Assembly: GCF_001517975.1 (NCBI RefSeq)
Contig: NZ_KQ950184.1
Span: 74,703-138,702 of the forward strand
Reading direction: 5' to 3'
DNA: 64,000 bases
From: Thermobifida cellulosilytica TB100
Lineage (GTDB): Bacteria; Actinomycetota; Actinomycetes; Streptosporangiales; Streptosporangiaceae
The stretch's first letter is position 1. Each line of letters starts with the position of its first letter. Below are positions 21,883-31,595 of the stretch, piece after piece. The translations under genes were made by a program, and so were the position numbers. The notes beneath the pieces were generated by a model. That model was not told where the DNA came from. It ran no database searches and saw only the letters and a program-made list of their open reading frames with translations.

Positions 21883-22649
21883 GCCGCCACACCCTCCGCC
21901 AGCAGCGCACCGGCCCGGTAGGACAGCGCCGCCTCCGGAAGCTGCGCGGGCCGGCCGCTGGCGTACACCCGCAGCACTCCGGTCCGGGGCGCGTCGGGAC
22001 GGGGAGCCTCCCCCAGCCGCCGCAGGGCCTGCGCGGCGACCGCGTCGGCGGCGGTGAACAGCGTCACCTGCTCGCCCAGCGCCGCCGTGACGGCCTCGCT
22101 CACCAGGTCGTAGTGGGTGCAGCCGAGCACGACCGCCGACACGTCGGAGGGGGTGCGCGCGGCGGCACGGCCCACGGCCTCCTCCACCGCGTCCCGGTCG
22201 GCGCGCTCCACCGCGTCGGCCAGCCCTGGGCAGGCCACCGGGGTCACCGCGACCCCGCGCGCGAACCGGTCGATGAGGTCGCGCTGGTAGGGACTGCCGG
22301 TGGTGGCCGGGGTCGCCCAGATCGCGAACGGCGCGCCCCGGTCCGCGGCGGGTTTGACCGCCGGGACGGTGCCGACCACGGGAATACGCGGCTCCAGTTC
22401 GTCGCGCAGCGGCTGGAGCGCGTGCACCGACGCGGTGTTGCACGCCACCACGACCGCGTCGGGGCCCTCGTCGAGCACCGCCCGCGCTCCCGCCAGCGCC
22501 CGCGCGACGATCTCCGGCACGCTGCGCGGCCCCCACGGCATGTGGTCGGGGTCCATGGAGAGGATCAGGTCCGCGTCCGGGCGGAGCCTCCGCAGCGCGG
22601 CTGCGGTGGAGAGCAGACCGATCCCCGAGTCGACTAATGCGATGCGCAC
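21879..22649 (-). CDS. murI: Glutamate racemase
   Basis: Interconverts L- and D-glutamate for peptidoglycan. 256 residues from GTG 22649. Family hallmarks are VDSGIGLLS (D7, S8), the catalytic cysteines C70 in VVVACNTAS and C177 in VVLGCTHYD, and WATPATTGSPYQRDLI. There is no Shine-Dalgarno. A TATCAT hexamer eight bases upstream suggests a leaderless mRNA. The GIG motif and C-terminal half are somewhat diverged from the main MurI group, so an aspartate/glutamate racemase variant is possible. Confidence 0.88.
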   Translation of the reverse strand: MRIALVDSGIGLLSTAAALRRLRPDADLILSMDPDHMPWGPRSVPEIVARALAGARAVLDEGPDAVVVACNTASVHALQPLRDELEPRIPVVGTVPAVKPAADRGAPFAIWATPATTGSPYQRDLIDRFARGVAVTPVACPGLADAVERADRDAVEEAVGRAAARTPSDVSAVVLGCTHYDLVSEAVTAALGEQVTLFTAADAVAAQALRRLGEAPRPDAPRTGVLRVYASGRPAQLPEAALSYRAGALLAEGVAA

Positions 22650-22820
22650 GCCAGCCGATGATATGCGCAAAATCGGGAAACGCCGTGCAATGTCCCTGAT
22701 GCCGCCGTGGCGCGGGGCTAGGGTTGCCCCCAGACCGGCGCCACGGACGCCGCGGGGCGGGCCGGAGCCCGGACCGCACGGTTTCCCGCGGGCAGGCGGG
22801 TGAGAAGTGGGTGAACAGCG

Positions 22821-24236
22821 ATGCGTCAGCCTTCCGTGTCCAACCTCGCCGACCACATGAAGGCGGTGCACGAACTGCGCCGCGCCTACACGGCCCTGCC
22901 GGAGGACGTGCCGGTACGCCTGGCCAAACCGACCTCCAACCTCTTCCGCTTCGGCCGCGGCGGCAACGCCCACCGGCTCGACGTCAGTGCCTTCACCTCG
23001 GTGATCAGCATCGACCCCGACGCCCGGACCGCCGAGGTCGGGGGCATGACCACCTACGAGGACCTGGTCGCCGTCACCCTGCGGCATGGGCTCATGCCGC
23101 TGGTGGTGCCGCAGTTGCGCACCATCACCCTGGGCGGGGCCGTCACCGGCCTGGGCATCGAGTCCTCGTCCTTCCGCAACGGGCTGCCGCACGAGTCGGT
23201 GGAGGAGATGGAGATCCTCACCGGCAACGGCGAGGTGGTGGTGGCCCGGCGCGACAACGAGCACCGCGACCTGTTCCGCGGCTTCCCCAACTCCTACGGC
23301 ACCCTCGGCTACGCCCTGCGGCTGCGCATCCGACTCGAACCGGTCCTCCCCTACGTCCACCTCCGCCACCTGCGCTTCGGCAGCGCCGAGGAGGCCATGG
23401 CGGCCCTGGAGCGGATCTGCGCGGAGCAGCGCTACGAGGACGAGGCGGTCGACTTCGTCGACGGGGTGGTCTTCGGGCGCGACGAGCTGTACCTGACGCT
23501 GGCGTCCTTCGCCGACCGCGCCCCCTGGACCAGCGACTACGGCGGGTCCGACATCTACTACCGGTCGATCCCCCGCTACGCGGGACCCGGCCCCGGCGAC
23601 TACCTGACCGTGCACGACTACCTGTGGCGGTGGGACACCGACTGGTTCTGGTGCTCGGCCGCCTTCGGGGTGCAGCACCCGGTGGTGCGCCGGCTGTGGC
23701 CGCGCTCCCTGAAGCGCTCCGACGTCTACCGCAGGCTCGTCGCCCTGGACCGGCGCACCGACTTCAGCCGCCTGCTCGCCTACTACCGGGGGCAGCTCCC
23801 CAGGGAGCCGGTGATCCAGGACATCGAGGTCGAGGTGGGCCGCGGCGCGGAGTTCCTCGACTTCTTCCACTCCGAGATCGGCATGTCCCCGGTGTGGCTG
23901 TGCCCGCTGCGGCTGCGTGAGGCCCCGGGCGGGGAGGGGGACGCGGAGCCGGTCTGGCCGCTCTACCCCCTCAGGGCCGGGCGCCTGTATGTCAACTTCG
24001 GCTTCTGGGGCATGGTTCCCGTCCGCCCCGGAAAGGGCAGGAACTACCACAACCGAGCGGTCGAGCAGGAGGTGACCCGCCTGGGCGGCCACAAGTCGCT
24101 CTACTCGGACGCCTTCTACAGCGAGGACGAGTTCTGGCGGCTCTACAACGGCGAGGCCTACCGCAAGCTCAAGGCCGCCTACGACCCGGACCACCGGCTG
24201 CTCGACCTGTACGCCAAGTGCGTCGGCAACAGGTGA
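22821..24236 (+). CDS. bfaA: FAD-binding oxidoreductase, 10-methyl fatty acid pathway type
   Basis: A 471-residue flavoenzyme of the PCMH/FAD_binding_4 (DHCR24-like) family: SNLFRFGRGGNAHRLD, TSVISIDPDARTAEVGGMTTYEDLV, LGGAVTGLGIESSSFRNGLPHE and NSYGTLGYALRLRI. It lies 15 bp before a CFA-type methyltransferase. Such a pair makes 10-methyl branched fatty acids (tuberculostearate type) in actinobacteria. The methyltransferase forms a 10-methylene chain from oleoyl lipid and this enzyme reduces the methylene (BfaA/BfaB, also called TmsA/TmsB). It acts on phospholipid acyl chains at the membrane. Assignment rests on the pairing plus both family signatures. Confidence 0.82.
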   Translation: MRQPSVSNLADHMKAVHELRRAYTALPEDVPVRLAKPTSNLFRFGRGGNAHRLDVSAFTSVISIDPDARTAEVGGMTTYEDLVAVTLRHGLMPLVVPQLRTITLGGAVTGLGIESSSFRNGLPHESVEEMEILTGNGEVVVARRDNEHRDLFRGFPNSYGTLGYALRLRIRLEPVLPYVHLRHLRFGSAEEAMAALERICAEQRYEDEAVDFVDGVVFGRDELYLTLASFADRAPWTSDYGGSDIYYRSIPRYAGPGPGDYLTVHDYLWRWDTDWFWCSAAFGVQHPVVRRLWPRSLKRSDVYRRLVALDRRTDFSRLLAYYRGQLPREPVIQDIEVEVGRGAEFLDFFHSEIGMSPVWLCPLRLREAPGGEGDAEPVWPLYPLRAGRLYVNFGFWGMVPVRPGKGRNYHNRAVEQEVTRLGGHKSLYSDAFYSEDEFWRLYNGEAYRKLKAAYDPDHRLLDLYAKCVGNR

Positions 24237-24251
24237 GATGAGGGGAGAGCC

Positions 24252-25523
24252 ATGCGACTGGCGGAGATGTTCGAGCGGCTCGCCGGAGCCGACGCGCCCG
24301 TCCGGTTCCGCGCCTACGACGGCAGCACCGCGGGGGACCCCGACAGCGAGGTCGCCGTGGTCGTCCGCCATCCCGCGGCGCTGAACCACATCGCCCAGGC
24401 GCCCGGGGCCCTCGGGCTGACCCGGGCGTACGTGGCCGGGTACATCGACGTGGAGGGCGACATGTACACCGCCCTGCGCGCCCTGGCCGACCTGGTGCTC
24501 AGCGACAGGCCCACGCTCTCCGCCGGGGAGATGCTGCGGATCGTCCGGGACATCGGCTGGGTCAAGTTCGTCAACCGGCTGCCGCCCCCGCCGCAGGAGG
24601 TGCGCCGTTCCCGGCTCGCCTCCCTGGGGCTGCGCCACTCCAGGAAGCGCGACGCCGAGGCCATCCACCACCACTACGACGTCTCCAACGCCTTCTACGA
24701 ACTGGTGCTGGGCGAGTCGATGACCTACACCTGTGCGGTCTACCCGACCCCGCAGGCCACCCTGGAGCAGGCCCAGTTCCACAAGCACGAGCTGGTCGCC
24801 CGCAAGCTCGGGCTCGCCCCGGGCAAGCGGCTGCTGGACGTGGGCTGCGGCTGGGGCGGCATGGTCATCCACGCGGCCCGGGAGCACGGCGTCAAGGCCC
24901 TGGGCGTGACCCTGTCCAAGGAGCAGGCCGAGTGGGCGCAGAAGCGGATCGCCCAGGAGGGGCTGGGCGACCTGGCCGAGGTGCGCCACATGGACTACCG
25001 CGACGTGCCCGACGGGGAGTACGACGCGATCAGCTCGATCGGGCTGACCGAGCACGTCGGCAAGAAGAACGTCCCCGCCTACTTCGCGGCGCTGTACGAC
25101 AAGCTCGTCCCGGGCGGGCGGCTGCTCAACCACTGCATCACCCGGCCCCGCAACGACCTGCCGCCGTTCAAGCACAACGGGGTCATCAACCGCTACGTCT
25201 TCCCCGACGGGGAACTGGAGGGGCCCGGCTGGTTGCAGACGGCGATGAACGACGCCGGGTTCGAGATCCGCCACCAGGAGAACCTGCGGGAGCACTACGC
25301 GCGGACGCTGCGGGACTGGTCGGCCAACCTGGACCGCAACTGGGACGCCGCGGTGCGGGAGGTCGGCGAGGGCACCGCCCGGGTGTGGCGGCTCTACATG
25401 GCGGGATGCGTGCTGGGCTTCGAGCGGAACGTGGTGCAGTTGCACCAGATCCTGGGGGTGAAGCTCGACGGGACCGACGCGCACATGCCGCTGCGGCCCG
25501 ACTTCGAGCCTCCCGCCCTCTGA
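24252..25523 (+). CDS. bfaB: SAM-dependent fatty-acyl phospholipid methyltransferase (CFA synthase family)
   Basis: A 423-residue protein; GGGGAGAGCC precedes ATG 24252. The CFA-synthase core begins with HHYDVSNAFYELVLGESMTYTCAVY, then the SAM-binding loop LLDVGCGWGGMVIHAA and ISSIGLTEHVGKKNVPAYFAALYDKLVPGGRLLNHCI. It transfers methyl from SAM to the double bond of a phospholipid acyl chain. With the adjacent flavoenzyme the likely final product is a 10-methyl chain, not a cyclopropane. Nocardiopsaceae membranes are known for 10-methyl fatty acids, which fits. A bifunctional or CFA-only role cannot be excluded. Confidence 0.87.
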   Translation: MRLAEMFERLAGADAPVRFRAYDGSTAGDPDSEVAVVVRHPAALNHIAQAPGALGLTRAYVAGYIDVEGDMYTALRALADLVLSDRPTLSAGEMLRIVRDIGWVKFVNRLPPPPQEVRRSRLASLGLRHSRKRDAEAIHHHYDVSNAFYELVLGESMTYTCAVYPTPQATLEQAQFHKHELVARKLGLAPGKRLLDVGCGWGGMVIHAAREHGVKALGVTLSKEQAEWAQKRIAQEGLGDLAEVRHMDYRDVPDGEYDAISSIGLTEHVGKKNVPAYFAALYDKLVPGGRLLNHCITRPRNDLPPFKHNGVINRYVFPDGELEGPGWLQTAMNDAGFEIRHQENLREHYARTLRDWSANLDRNWDAAVREVGEGTARVWRLYMAGCVLGFERNVVQLHQILGVKLDGTDAHMPLRPDFEPPAL

Positions 25524-25576
25524 ACCGGACGGCGCGGCCGGGGTGTGGACTCCGACCGGTGGGCATGATGAGGGGC

Positions 25577-26029
25577 ATGGCTGCGACAGACGACACCCGG
25601 CACCACAAGGCCGTCGCCCTCGACCTCATCGACGCGTACGCGCACGCCGACCGCCGACTGGTCCGCGAGCGCTCCGCGGGGATCAGCACCGAGGCGGGGG
25701 AGCGGATCGCCTCCGAACTGAAGGTGTTCGCGGCCTTCCTCTCCCGCCGGGTGCAGGACACCGGGGTGCCGTGGCGTCCCGCCGACACGCGGGAGGCGGT
25801 CTCCCGGACCGTCGCGGACCTGCTGGACCCCGAGGTGGAGCTGGCGGTCGTCACGACCTGGGAGGCGTACGCGGTGGGGGAGCACGAGGCCGCCCGTGTC
25901 CGGGCCCAGGGCGACCCGCTGGTCTTCGTGCACATGCTGGCCGCGTTCTCCGCGGCCGTCGGGACGGCCGTCTACGGCAGGGAGGAGCTGCTGCCCACCC
26001 TGCGCGCGGCCGCGGAGCTCTCCGACTGA
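25577..26029 (+). CDS. Hypothetical helical protein downstream of the methyl fatty acid genes
   Basis: A ~150-residue, mostly helical soluble protein starting at one of three close in-frame ATGs (25565, 25568 or 25577; none has ideal ribosome binding). Stretches such as KAVALDLIDAYAHADRRLVRERSAGIS and LVFVHMLAAFSAAVGTAVYGREELLPTLR are conserved-looking but match no family I recognise. It follows the methyltransferase by 53 bp and could be in the same transcript. Confidence 0.65.
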   Translation: MAATDDTRHHKAVALDLIDAYAHADRRLVRERSAGISTEAGERIASELKVFAAFLSRRVQDTGVPWRPADTREAVSRTVADLLDPEVELAVVTTWEAYAVGEHEAARVRAQGDPLVFVHMLAAFSAAVGTAVYGREELLPTLRAAAELSD

Positions 26030-26112
26030 CACGCCCCGCGGCGCGGAAACCGCCCCGGCCGGGGCGGCCCCGGCCTAGAGTGGACGGAACCACCGGCCGC
26101 GGGGAGGCAGTG

Positions 26113-26340
26113 ATGGACCACCAGGCGGACGACCACCTCGTCGAACCGGACGACCCCTGGCCGCCCAGTCCGACCGGCGTGCCGATCCGCTGCAACGTGT
26201 GCCTGGACGTGCGGGTCTTCGAGGACCGGCACGCCCTGCACCTCGACGAGTTCGGGCCCGGGCCGTACTGCCGCACCTGCGGCAAGCCCATCGAGTTCCG
26301 CTGCACGGTCTGCGACGGGCAGTGGCAGCCGTCGCCCTGA
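26113..26340 (+). CDS. Small zinc-ribbon protein
   Basis: 75 residues, ATG 26113 after GGGGAGG. Three CxxC knuckles (CNVC, CRTC, CTVC) in a short acidic chain suggest a two-knuckle zinc ribbon with one extra pair. Tryptophans flank both ends. Function unknown. It ends just before a strong hairpin terminator shared with the acyl-CoA ligase gene. Confidence 0.7.
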   Translation: MDHQADDHLVEPDDPWPPSPTGVPIRCNVCLDVRVFEDRHALHLDEFGPGPYCRTCGKPIEFRCTVCDGQWQPSP

Positions 26341-26410
26341 GCCGACCGCCCCGGTCCACTGGGCGGACCGCCGTCGAGCGCCCCGCGCGTCCGCCGGGCG
26401 GGAGGGGCCT

Positions 26411-26446
26411 GCCCGTGCCGGGCCGCGGGCACCGCCCGGCACGGGC
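26411..26446. terminator. Bidirectional hairpin terminator
   Basis: GCCCGTGCCGGG (26411-26422) pairs perfectly with CCCGGCACGGGC (26435-26446), a 12-bp stem and 12-nt loop, between convergent genes. No T tract. Confidence 0.6.
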
Positions 26447-26461
26447 GCTCCGGACGGCGCG

Positions 26462-28009
26462 TCAGCGCAGTTCGCGCTTGAGGATCTTGCCGGTGGCGGT
26501 CATCGGCAGTTCGGAGCGGAACTCCACCAGCCGGGGGTACTTGTAGGCGGCCAGCCGCTCCTTGGACCAGTCGATCAGCTCCTGCTCGGTGATCGTGGCG
26601 TCCTCGGTGGGGATCACGAACGCCTTGATCTCCTCGCCGTGCGTGTCGTGTGGGACGCCCACGACGGCGGCCAGGCTCACCTGGGGGTGCGTCATCAGCA
26701 CCTCCTCGATCTCCCGCGGGTAGACGTTGTAGCCGCCGCGGATGATCATGTCCTTGGAGCGGTCGATGATGAAGTAGAAGCCCTCCTCGTCGCGGCGGGC
26801 GATGTCGCCGGTGCGGAACCAGCCGTCGCGCATGGCCTGTGCGTTGGCCTCGGGACGGTTGTGGTAGCCCTTCATCACGCAGTGGCCGCGCACCGCGATC
26901 TCCCCCGGCCCCTCGCCCTCGACGGTCTCGAAGTTCTCGTCGACGAGCTTCATCTCCACACCCCAGATCGGCAGGCCGATCGAGCCCGGCTTGGCCTTGC
27001 GCTTGGGGTTGTTGAAGGACACCACCGGGGAGGTCTCGGACAGGCCGTAGCCCTCCAGGATGCCGATGCCGAACTTCTCCCTGATCCGGCGGGAGACCTC
27101 GGCGGGCAGGGGCGCGCCGCCGGACACCGCGGTGTGCAGGGTGCGGGAGATCTTCTCGATGTCGTGCTCGCCCCTGGCGTTGAGCAGCCCCCAGTACATG
27201 GTCGGCACCCCGGCGAAGAGGGTGACGCCCTCCCGCTCCATCAGCGACAGCGCCTCGTCGCCGTCGAAGCGCGGCATCAGCACCATCGTGCCGTGCCGGT
27301 ACAGCGCGGCGTTCATCATCGTGGTCTGCCCGAAGATGTGGAACAGCGGCAGCACGGTGAGGAACACGTCGTGCCCGTCGGGGGCCTGGTCGAACATCGC
27401 GCTGGAGGAGACCGCGTTGAACAGCAGGTTGTTGTGGGTGAGCTGGGCACCCTTGGGCTGGCCGGTGGTGCCGCTGGTGTAGATGATCACCGCGGTGTCG
27501 TCCGCCTCGGTGCGCACCGACTCGAACTCGCCGGGCTGGCCGGCCAGTGCGGCCCAGAAGGTCTCGGCGCCCTCGATCGCGGACTCGGTGGCCCCGGCCG
27601 TGGCGGGCAGGTCGACGTACACCTCGCACTCGGCGACCTCGTGGAACGCCTTCCACGCGCGTTCGCCCAGCGGCAGTTCCGGGGTGCCGGTGAAGGCGAA
27701 CAGCGCCTTGGCCCCGGAGTCGCGCAGGTGGTACTCGATCTCCCGCGGGGTGAGCAGGACGTTCAGCGGGACCACGACCGCGCCCGCCTTGAGCGCACCG
27801 AAGTAGACGAAGGGAAAGTACGGGACGTTGGGACAGGCGATCGCGACTCTGTCCCCCGGCCGGACACCCCGGGACACCAGCAGGTTGGCCACCTGGTTGG
27901 CGATCATGTCGACCAGGGCGTAGTTCAGCCGCATGTCGCCGAAGACGATCGCGTCGCGCTCGGGCTGGTTGCGTGCGCCGTCCTCCAGCAGAACCGAGAG
28001 ATTGAGCAT
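26462..28009 (-). CDS. Long-chain fatty acid-CoA ligase (FadD type)
   Basis: A 515-residue ANL-superfamily enzyme that activates a fatty acid to acyl-AMP and then acyl-CoA. The start at 28009 (MLNLSVLLEDG) is decided by GGAGGAGG four nt upstream. The P-loop-like VIIYTSGTTGQPKGAQLTHNNL, GYGLSETSPV, GWFRTGDIARRDEEG and the C-terminal lysine region TATGKILKREL are all intact. No membrane segment. It is convergent with the zinc-ribbon gene and 2.5 kb from the branched fatty acid pair, so lipid remodelling is a plausible shared context. Confidence 0.9.
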   Translation of the reverse strand: MLNLSVLLEDGARNQPERDAIVFGDMRLNYALVDMIANQVANLLVSRGVRPGDRVAIACPNVPYFPFVYFGALKAGAVVVPLNVLLTPREIEYHLRDSGAKALFAFTGTPELPLGERAWKAFHEVAECEVYVDLPATAGATESAIEGAETFWAALAGQPGEFESVRTEADDTAVIIYTSGTTGQPKGAQLTHNNLLFNAVSSSAMFDQAPDGHDVFLTVLPLFHIFGQTTMMNAALYRHGTMVLMPRFDGDEALSLMEREGVTLFAGVPTMYWGLLNARGEHDIEKISRTLHTAVSGGAPLPAEVSRRIREKFGIGILEGYGLSETSPVVSFNNPKRKAKPGSIGLPIWGVEMKLVDENFETVEGEGPGEIAVRGHCVMKGYHNRPEANAQAMRDGWFRTGDIARRDEEGFYFIIDRSKDMIIRGGYNVYPREIEEVLMTHPQVSLAAVVGVPHDTHGEEIKAFVIPTEDATITEQELIDWSKERLAAYKYPRLVEFRSELPMTATGKILKRELR

Positions 28010-28106
28010 CCTGCCTCCTCCGGAAATGTCGCCCATAGTGTCCTACTGCACAGTAACTTATGGGAGGAGGCAGCGACCAGGAGCCCTCTGCCCAGGAAGC
28101 GGGCGG

Positions 28107-28526
28107 TTATTCCGCCCTGGTGAGCGTCACCGAGCCGGGCATCGACTCGCTGAAGCCCAGCTCCGAGACGTGCCAGGAGACTCCGCCCACCTCCAGCTCC
28201 TCGCCGAGCTCCAGGGACTGCTCCTCGCCCCGGCCCCCGTCCGGGGTCACGCTGATGACCACGCTCGGCTTCGCGTCGTCGTACCCGGTGATCTCCAGGA
28301 CGAAGGAGTCGCCCTCCTCGGTCGTGAGGGTGTAGGGGGTCCCTTCGACCAGTTGGATGCGGTTGTCGTAGTCGCCCAGCACCGGGGCCTGGCTCTGCTC
28401 GGCCACCGTCTCGGCGGGGACCTCCTCGCCCTGCGTCGAACAGGCGGCCAGCGCCGCGCCCGCGGCGACGGCCAGCACGGTGGACAGCAGCGTCCGGAAC
28501 ACAGTGCGCAAACGGGACAGGGTCAT
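28107..28526 (-). CDS. Small secreted lipoprotein (hypothetical)
   Basis: 139 residues from ATG 28526. MTLSRLRTVFRTLLSTVLAV and the lipobox LAAC at ~32 mark a lipoprotein. The mature part is an acidic beta-rich domain (SFVLEITGYDDAKPSVVISVTP, SLELGEELEVGGVSWHVSELGF). It resembles small extracytoplasmic domains of unknown function. GGAGAG lies ~10 nt upstream. Confidence 0.75.
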   Translation of the reverse strand: MTLSRLRTVFRTLLSTVLAVAAGAALAACSTQGEEVPAETVAEQSQAPVLGDYDNRIQLVEGTPYTLTTEEGDSFVLEITGYDDAKPSVVISVTPDGGRGEEQSLELGEELEVGGVSWHVSELGFSESMPGSVTLTRAE

Positions 28527-28995
28527 CTCGATCGGTCTCTCCACTGAACAGACAGCCGCGCGCCGGTGGCCTCGCACCGCACGCGCCTTCGGACGGCGGG
28601 CCCGGCCCTCGCGGAGGGCTGCTCCCTCCGGCGCCTCGGCGCCGGTGTGGGGCCGGGCGCCGGCGCACCGGCGGGGCGACGCCCGGGGGACCGGAGCCTT
28701 CCCGCGTGGCATCCACGGTAGTGGGTTACCGTACCGTCACGTGGGGTCCGAGGTTTTCCGCGCGGGCCGCACGGCCCGTCGCCCGCCCCCCGACCAGCCC
28801 GGGCGCCCCCCGTGGCGGTGCCCGCCGAACGGATGGCGCCGCGGGCGTGTCGCCGCGCGCTAACCTTGAGAGACAGGCACTCGGAGCGGCGGCCCCAGGG
28901 ACCGCCGACGAGCCGGGAGCGGCTGGTCCACCAGCAGCAGGGCGCCAGATCGGAACCTGTCCCCAGGGCAACACCGGTAGAGGAACCATCCAACG
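28527..28995. other. Divergent upstream region of the lipoprotein and leuS
   Basis: 470 bp with no credible gene. ACGGTA-GTGGGT-TACCGT at 28715-28732 is a perfect 6-bp inverted repeat that could be an operator. I looked for T-box features before leuS and found none. Confidence 0.4.
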
Positions 28996-31491
28996 ATGAC
29001 AGCGGTTAGCGGCGAGCAGACGACGAGCGACTCCTACGACGCCCGGGCACTGCAGGAGAAGTGGCAGGCCCGGTGGGCGAAGGAGAACCCCTTCACCGCC
29101 AGTGAGGACCCGGCCGACACCCGTCCCCGGCGCTATGTGCTCGACATGTTCCCCTACCCCTCGGGCGACCTCCACATGGGCCACGCCGAGGCGTTCGCGA
29201 TCGGCGACGTCATCGCGCGCTACCACTTCGCGCGCGGGGAGAACGTGCTGCACCCGATCGGCTGGGACTCCTTCGGACTGCCCGCGGAGAACGCCGCCAT
29301 CAAGCGCGACTCCCACCCCGCCGAGTGGACCTACGCCAACATCGAGACCCAGGCCGAGTCCTTCCGGCGCTACGGCATCTCCCTGGACTGGTCCCGTCGC
29401 CTGCACACCAGCGACCCCGAGTACTACCGCTGGAACCAGTGGTTCTTCCTCCGGTTCTACGAACGCGGCCTGGCCTACCGCAAGGACGGCCTGGTCAACT
29501 GGTGCCCGCAGGACCAGACCGTGCTCGCCAACGAGCAGGTCGTGCAGGGCAGGTGTGAGCGCTGCCACACCGAGGTCGAGCGGCGCGCGCTCAACCAGTG
29601 GTACTTCAAGATCACCGACTACGCCCAGCGGCTGCTGGACGACATGGAGCAGTTGGAGGGCGGCTGGCCGGAGCGCGTGCTCACCATGCAGCGCAACTGG
29701 ATCGGCCGCTCCGAGGGCGCCGACGTCGACTTCGTGATCGAGGGCCGCGACGAGCCGGTCACCGTCTTCACCACCCGTCCCGACACCCTGTACGGGGCCA
29801 CCTTCTTCGTGGTGGCCGCCGACGCCCCGCTGGCCGACGAGCTGTGCGCGCCCGAGCAGCGCGAGGCGTTCGAGGCCTACCGCGTCCAGGTCAGCAAGCT
29901 CAGCGACATCGAGCGCCAGTCCACCGAACGGGAGAAGACCGGCGTCTTCCTGGGGCGCTACGCGATCAACCCGGTCAACGGCGAGCGCATCCCGGTGTGG
30001 GCCGCCGACTACGTGCTGGCCGACTACGGTCACGGCGCGATCATGGCGGTGCCCGCCCACGACCAGCGTGACCTGGACTTCGCCCGCACCTTCGGCCTGC
30101 CGGTGCGGGTCGTGGTCGACACCGGCGAACCCGACCCGGCCGAGACCGGGATCGCCACCCCCGGCGAGGGCGTCCTGGTCAACTCCGGCCCGCTGAACGG
30201 GCTGAGCAAGAGCGAGGCCATCCCGCGCATCATCGAGATCCTCACCGAGCGCGGCACCGGCAAGGCCGCCGTCAACTACCGGCTGCGCGACTGGCTGCTG
30301 TCCCGCCAGCGCTACTGGGGCACCCCCATCCCGATCATCCACTGCCCCGACTGCGGCGAGGTCCCCGTCCCCGACTCCGACCTGCCGGTGCGGCTGCCCG
30401 AGAACCTGCGCGGCGCCGACCTGGCCCCCAAGGGGATCTCCCCGCTGGCCGCGGCCACCGACTGGGTCAACGTGTCCTGCCCCCGCTGCGGCGGGGCCGC
30501 CAAGCGGGACACCGACACCATGGACACCTTCGTCGACTCCTCCTGGTACTACCTGCGGTACTGCTCGCCGAACCTGGACACCGCGCCGTTCGACGTGGAG
30601 AAGGTCGAGAAGTGGGGGCCCATCGACCAGTACGTCGGCGGCGTCGAGCACGCGATCCTGCACCTGCTGTACAGCCGCTTCTTCACCAAGGTGCTCTACG
30701 ACATGGGCCTGGTGTCCTTCACCGAGCCCTTCGTCCGGCTGCTCAACCAGGGCCAGGTCATCAACCAGGGCAAGGCGATGTCCAAGTCGCTGGGCAACGG
30801 CGTGGACCTGGGCAAGGAGATCGACCGCTACGGCGTCGACGCGGTCCGGCTGACCGTGGTCTTCGCCGGCCCGCCGGAGGAGGACATCGACTGGGCCGAC
30901 GTCTCCCCGGGCGCCTCCCTGAAGTTCCTCAACCGCGCCTACCGGGTGATGGCCCAGGCCGGAGCCGCCTCCGCGCCGGGCGTCGACCCGGCGACCGGCG
31001 ACCAGGCCCTGCGCCGGGTCACCCACCAGACCCTGGCGAAGGTGACCGACGCCATCGAGGCGCAGCGGTTCAATGTGGCGATCGCGCGCATCATGGAGCT
31101 GGTCACCGCGACCCGCCGGGCGATCGACTCCGGCCCCGGCGCCGCCGACCCGGCCGTGCGCGAGGCCGCCGAGGTCATCGCGATCACGCTCGGGCTGTTC
31201 GCGCCCTACGTCGCGGAGGAGGGCTGGGAGCTGCTCGGCCACTCCGGCTCGGTGGCCGTGGGCACCTGGCGCGAGCCCGACCCCGCGCTGCTGGTGCAGG
31301 AGAGCGTGACCTGCGTGGTCCAGGTGGCCAGCAAGGTCCGCGACAAGCTGGAGGTGTCGCCGGACATCTCCGCGGAGGAGCTGGAGAGGCTGGCCCTGGC
31401 CTCGCAGAAGGTGCAGGGCTTCATCGCCGGGCGCGAGATCCGCAAGATCGTCGTGCGCGAACCCAAACTGGTCAACATCGTGGTCGCCTAG
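28996..31491 (+). CDS. leuS: Leucyl-tRNA synthetase
   Basis: 831-residue class Ia synthetase, usual bacterial length. The HIGH-type motif is in [15 protein letters not shown], the KMSKS motif in [13 protein letters not shown] (~590-600), and [10 protein letters not shown] and the zinc-like CPDCGE/CPRCGG cysteines in the insertion. The CP1 editing region includes [22 protein letters not shown] lies 10 nt before ATG 28996. The gene is followed by a long hairpin (31511-31547). Confidence 0.98.
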   Translation: MTAVSGEQTTSDSYDARALQEKWQARWAKENPFTASEDPADTRPRRYVLDMFPYPSGDLHMGHAEAFAIGDVIARYHFARGENVLHPIGWDSFGLPAENAAIKRDSHPAEWTYANIETQAESFRRYGISLDWSRRLHTSDPEYYRWNQWFFLRFYERGLAYRKDGLVNWCPQDQTVLANEQVVQGRCERCHTEVERRALNQWYFKITDYAQRLLDDMEQLEGGWPERVLTMQRNWIGRSEGADVDFVIEGRDEPVTVFTTRPDTLYGATFFVVAADAPLADELCAPEQREAFEAYRVQVSKLSDIERQSTEREKTGVFLGRYAINPVNGERIPVWAADYVLADYGHGAIMAVPAHDQRDLDFARTFGLPVRVVVDTGEPDPAETGIATPGEGVLVNSGPLNGLSKSEAIPRIIEILTERGTGKAAVNYRLRDWLLSRQRYWGTPIPIIHCPDCGEVPVPDSDLPVRLPENLRGADLAPKGISPLAAATDWVNVSCPRCGGAAKRDTDTMDTFVDSSWYYLRYCSPNLDTAPFDVEKVEKWGPIDQYVGGVEHAILHLLYSRFFTKVLYDMGLVSFTEPFVRLLNQGQVINQGKAMSKSLGNGVDLGKEIDRYGVDAVRLTVVFAGPPEEDIDWADVSPGASLKFLNRAYRVMAQAGAASAPGVDPATGDQALRRVTHQTLAKVTDAIEAQRFNVAIARIMELVTATRRAIDSGPGAADPAVREAAEVIAITLGLFAPYVAEEGWELLGHSGSVAVGTWREPDPALLVQESVTCVVQVASKVRDKLEVSPDISAEELERLALASQKVQGFIAGREIRKIVVREPKLVNIVVA

Positions 31492-31510
31492 CGGTTCTGC
31501 CCGCCGACCC

Positions 31511-31547
31511 CCGCGGGGCCGCGGCTCGACCGGCCGCGGCCCCGCGG
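31511..31547 (+). terminator. 14-bp hairpin after leuS
   Basis: CCGCGGGGCCGCGG (31511-31524) pairs perfectly with CCGCGGCCCCGCGG (31534-31547) around a 9-nt loop, 20 nt past the leuS stop. No T tract follows. Confidence 0.55.
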
Positions 31548-31595
31548 TGTGCGGGGAACAGCCGGGCGTCGCGGCGGAGGAGAGAGGCTGCGGAC

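Noticed and set aside
28733-28995. Possible T-box or leader attenuator before leuS
   Set aside because: No T-box core (AGGGTGGNACCGCG) and no leucine-rich leader peptide with a terminator pair was found.
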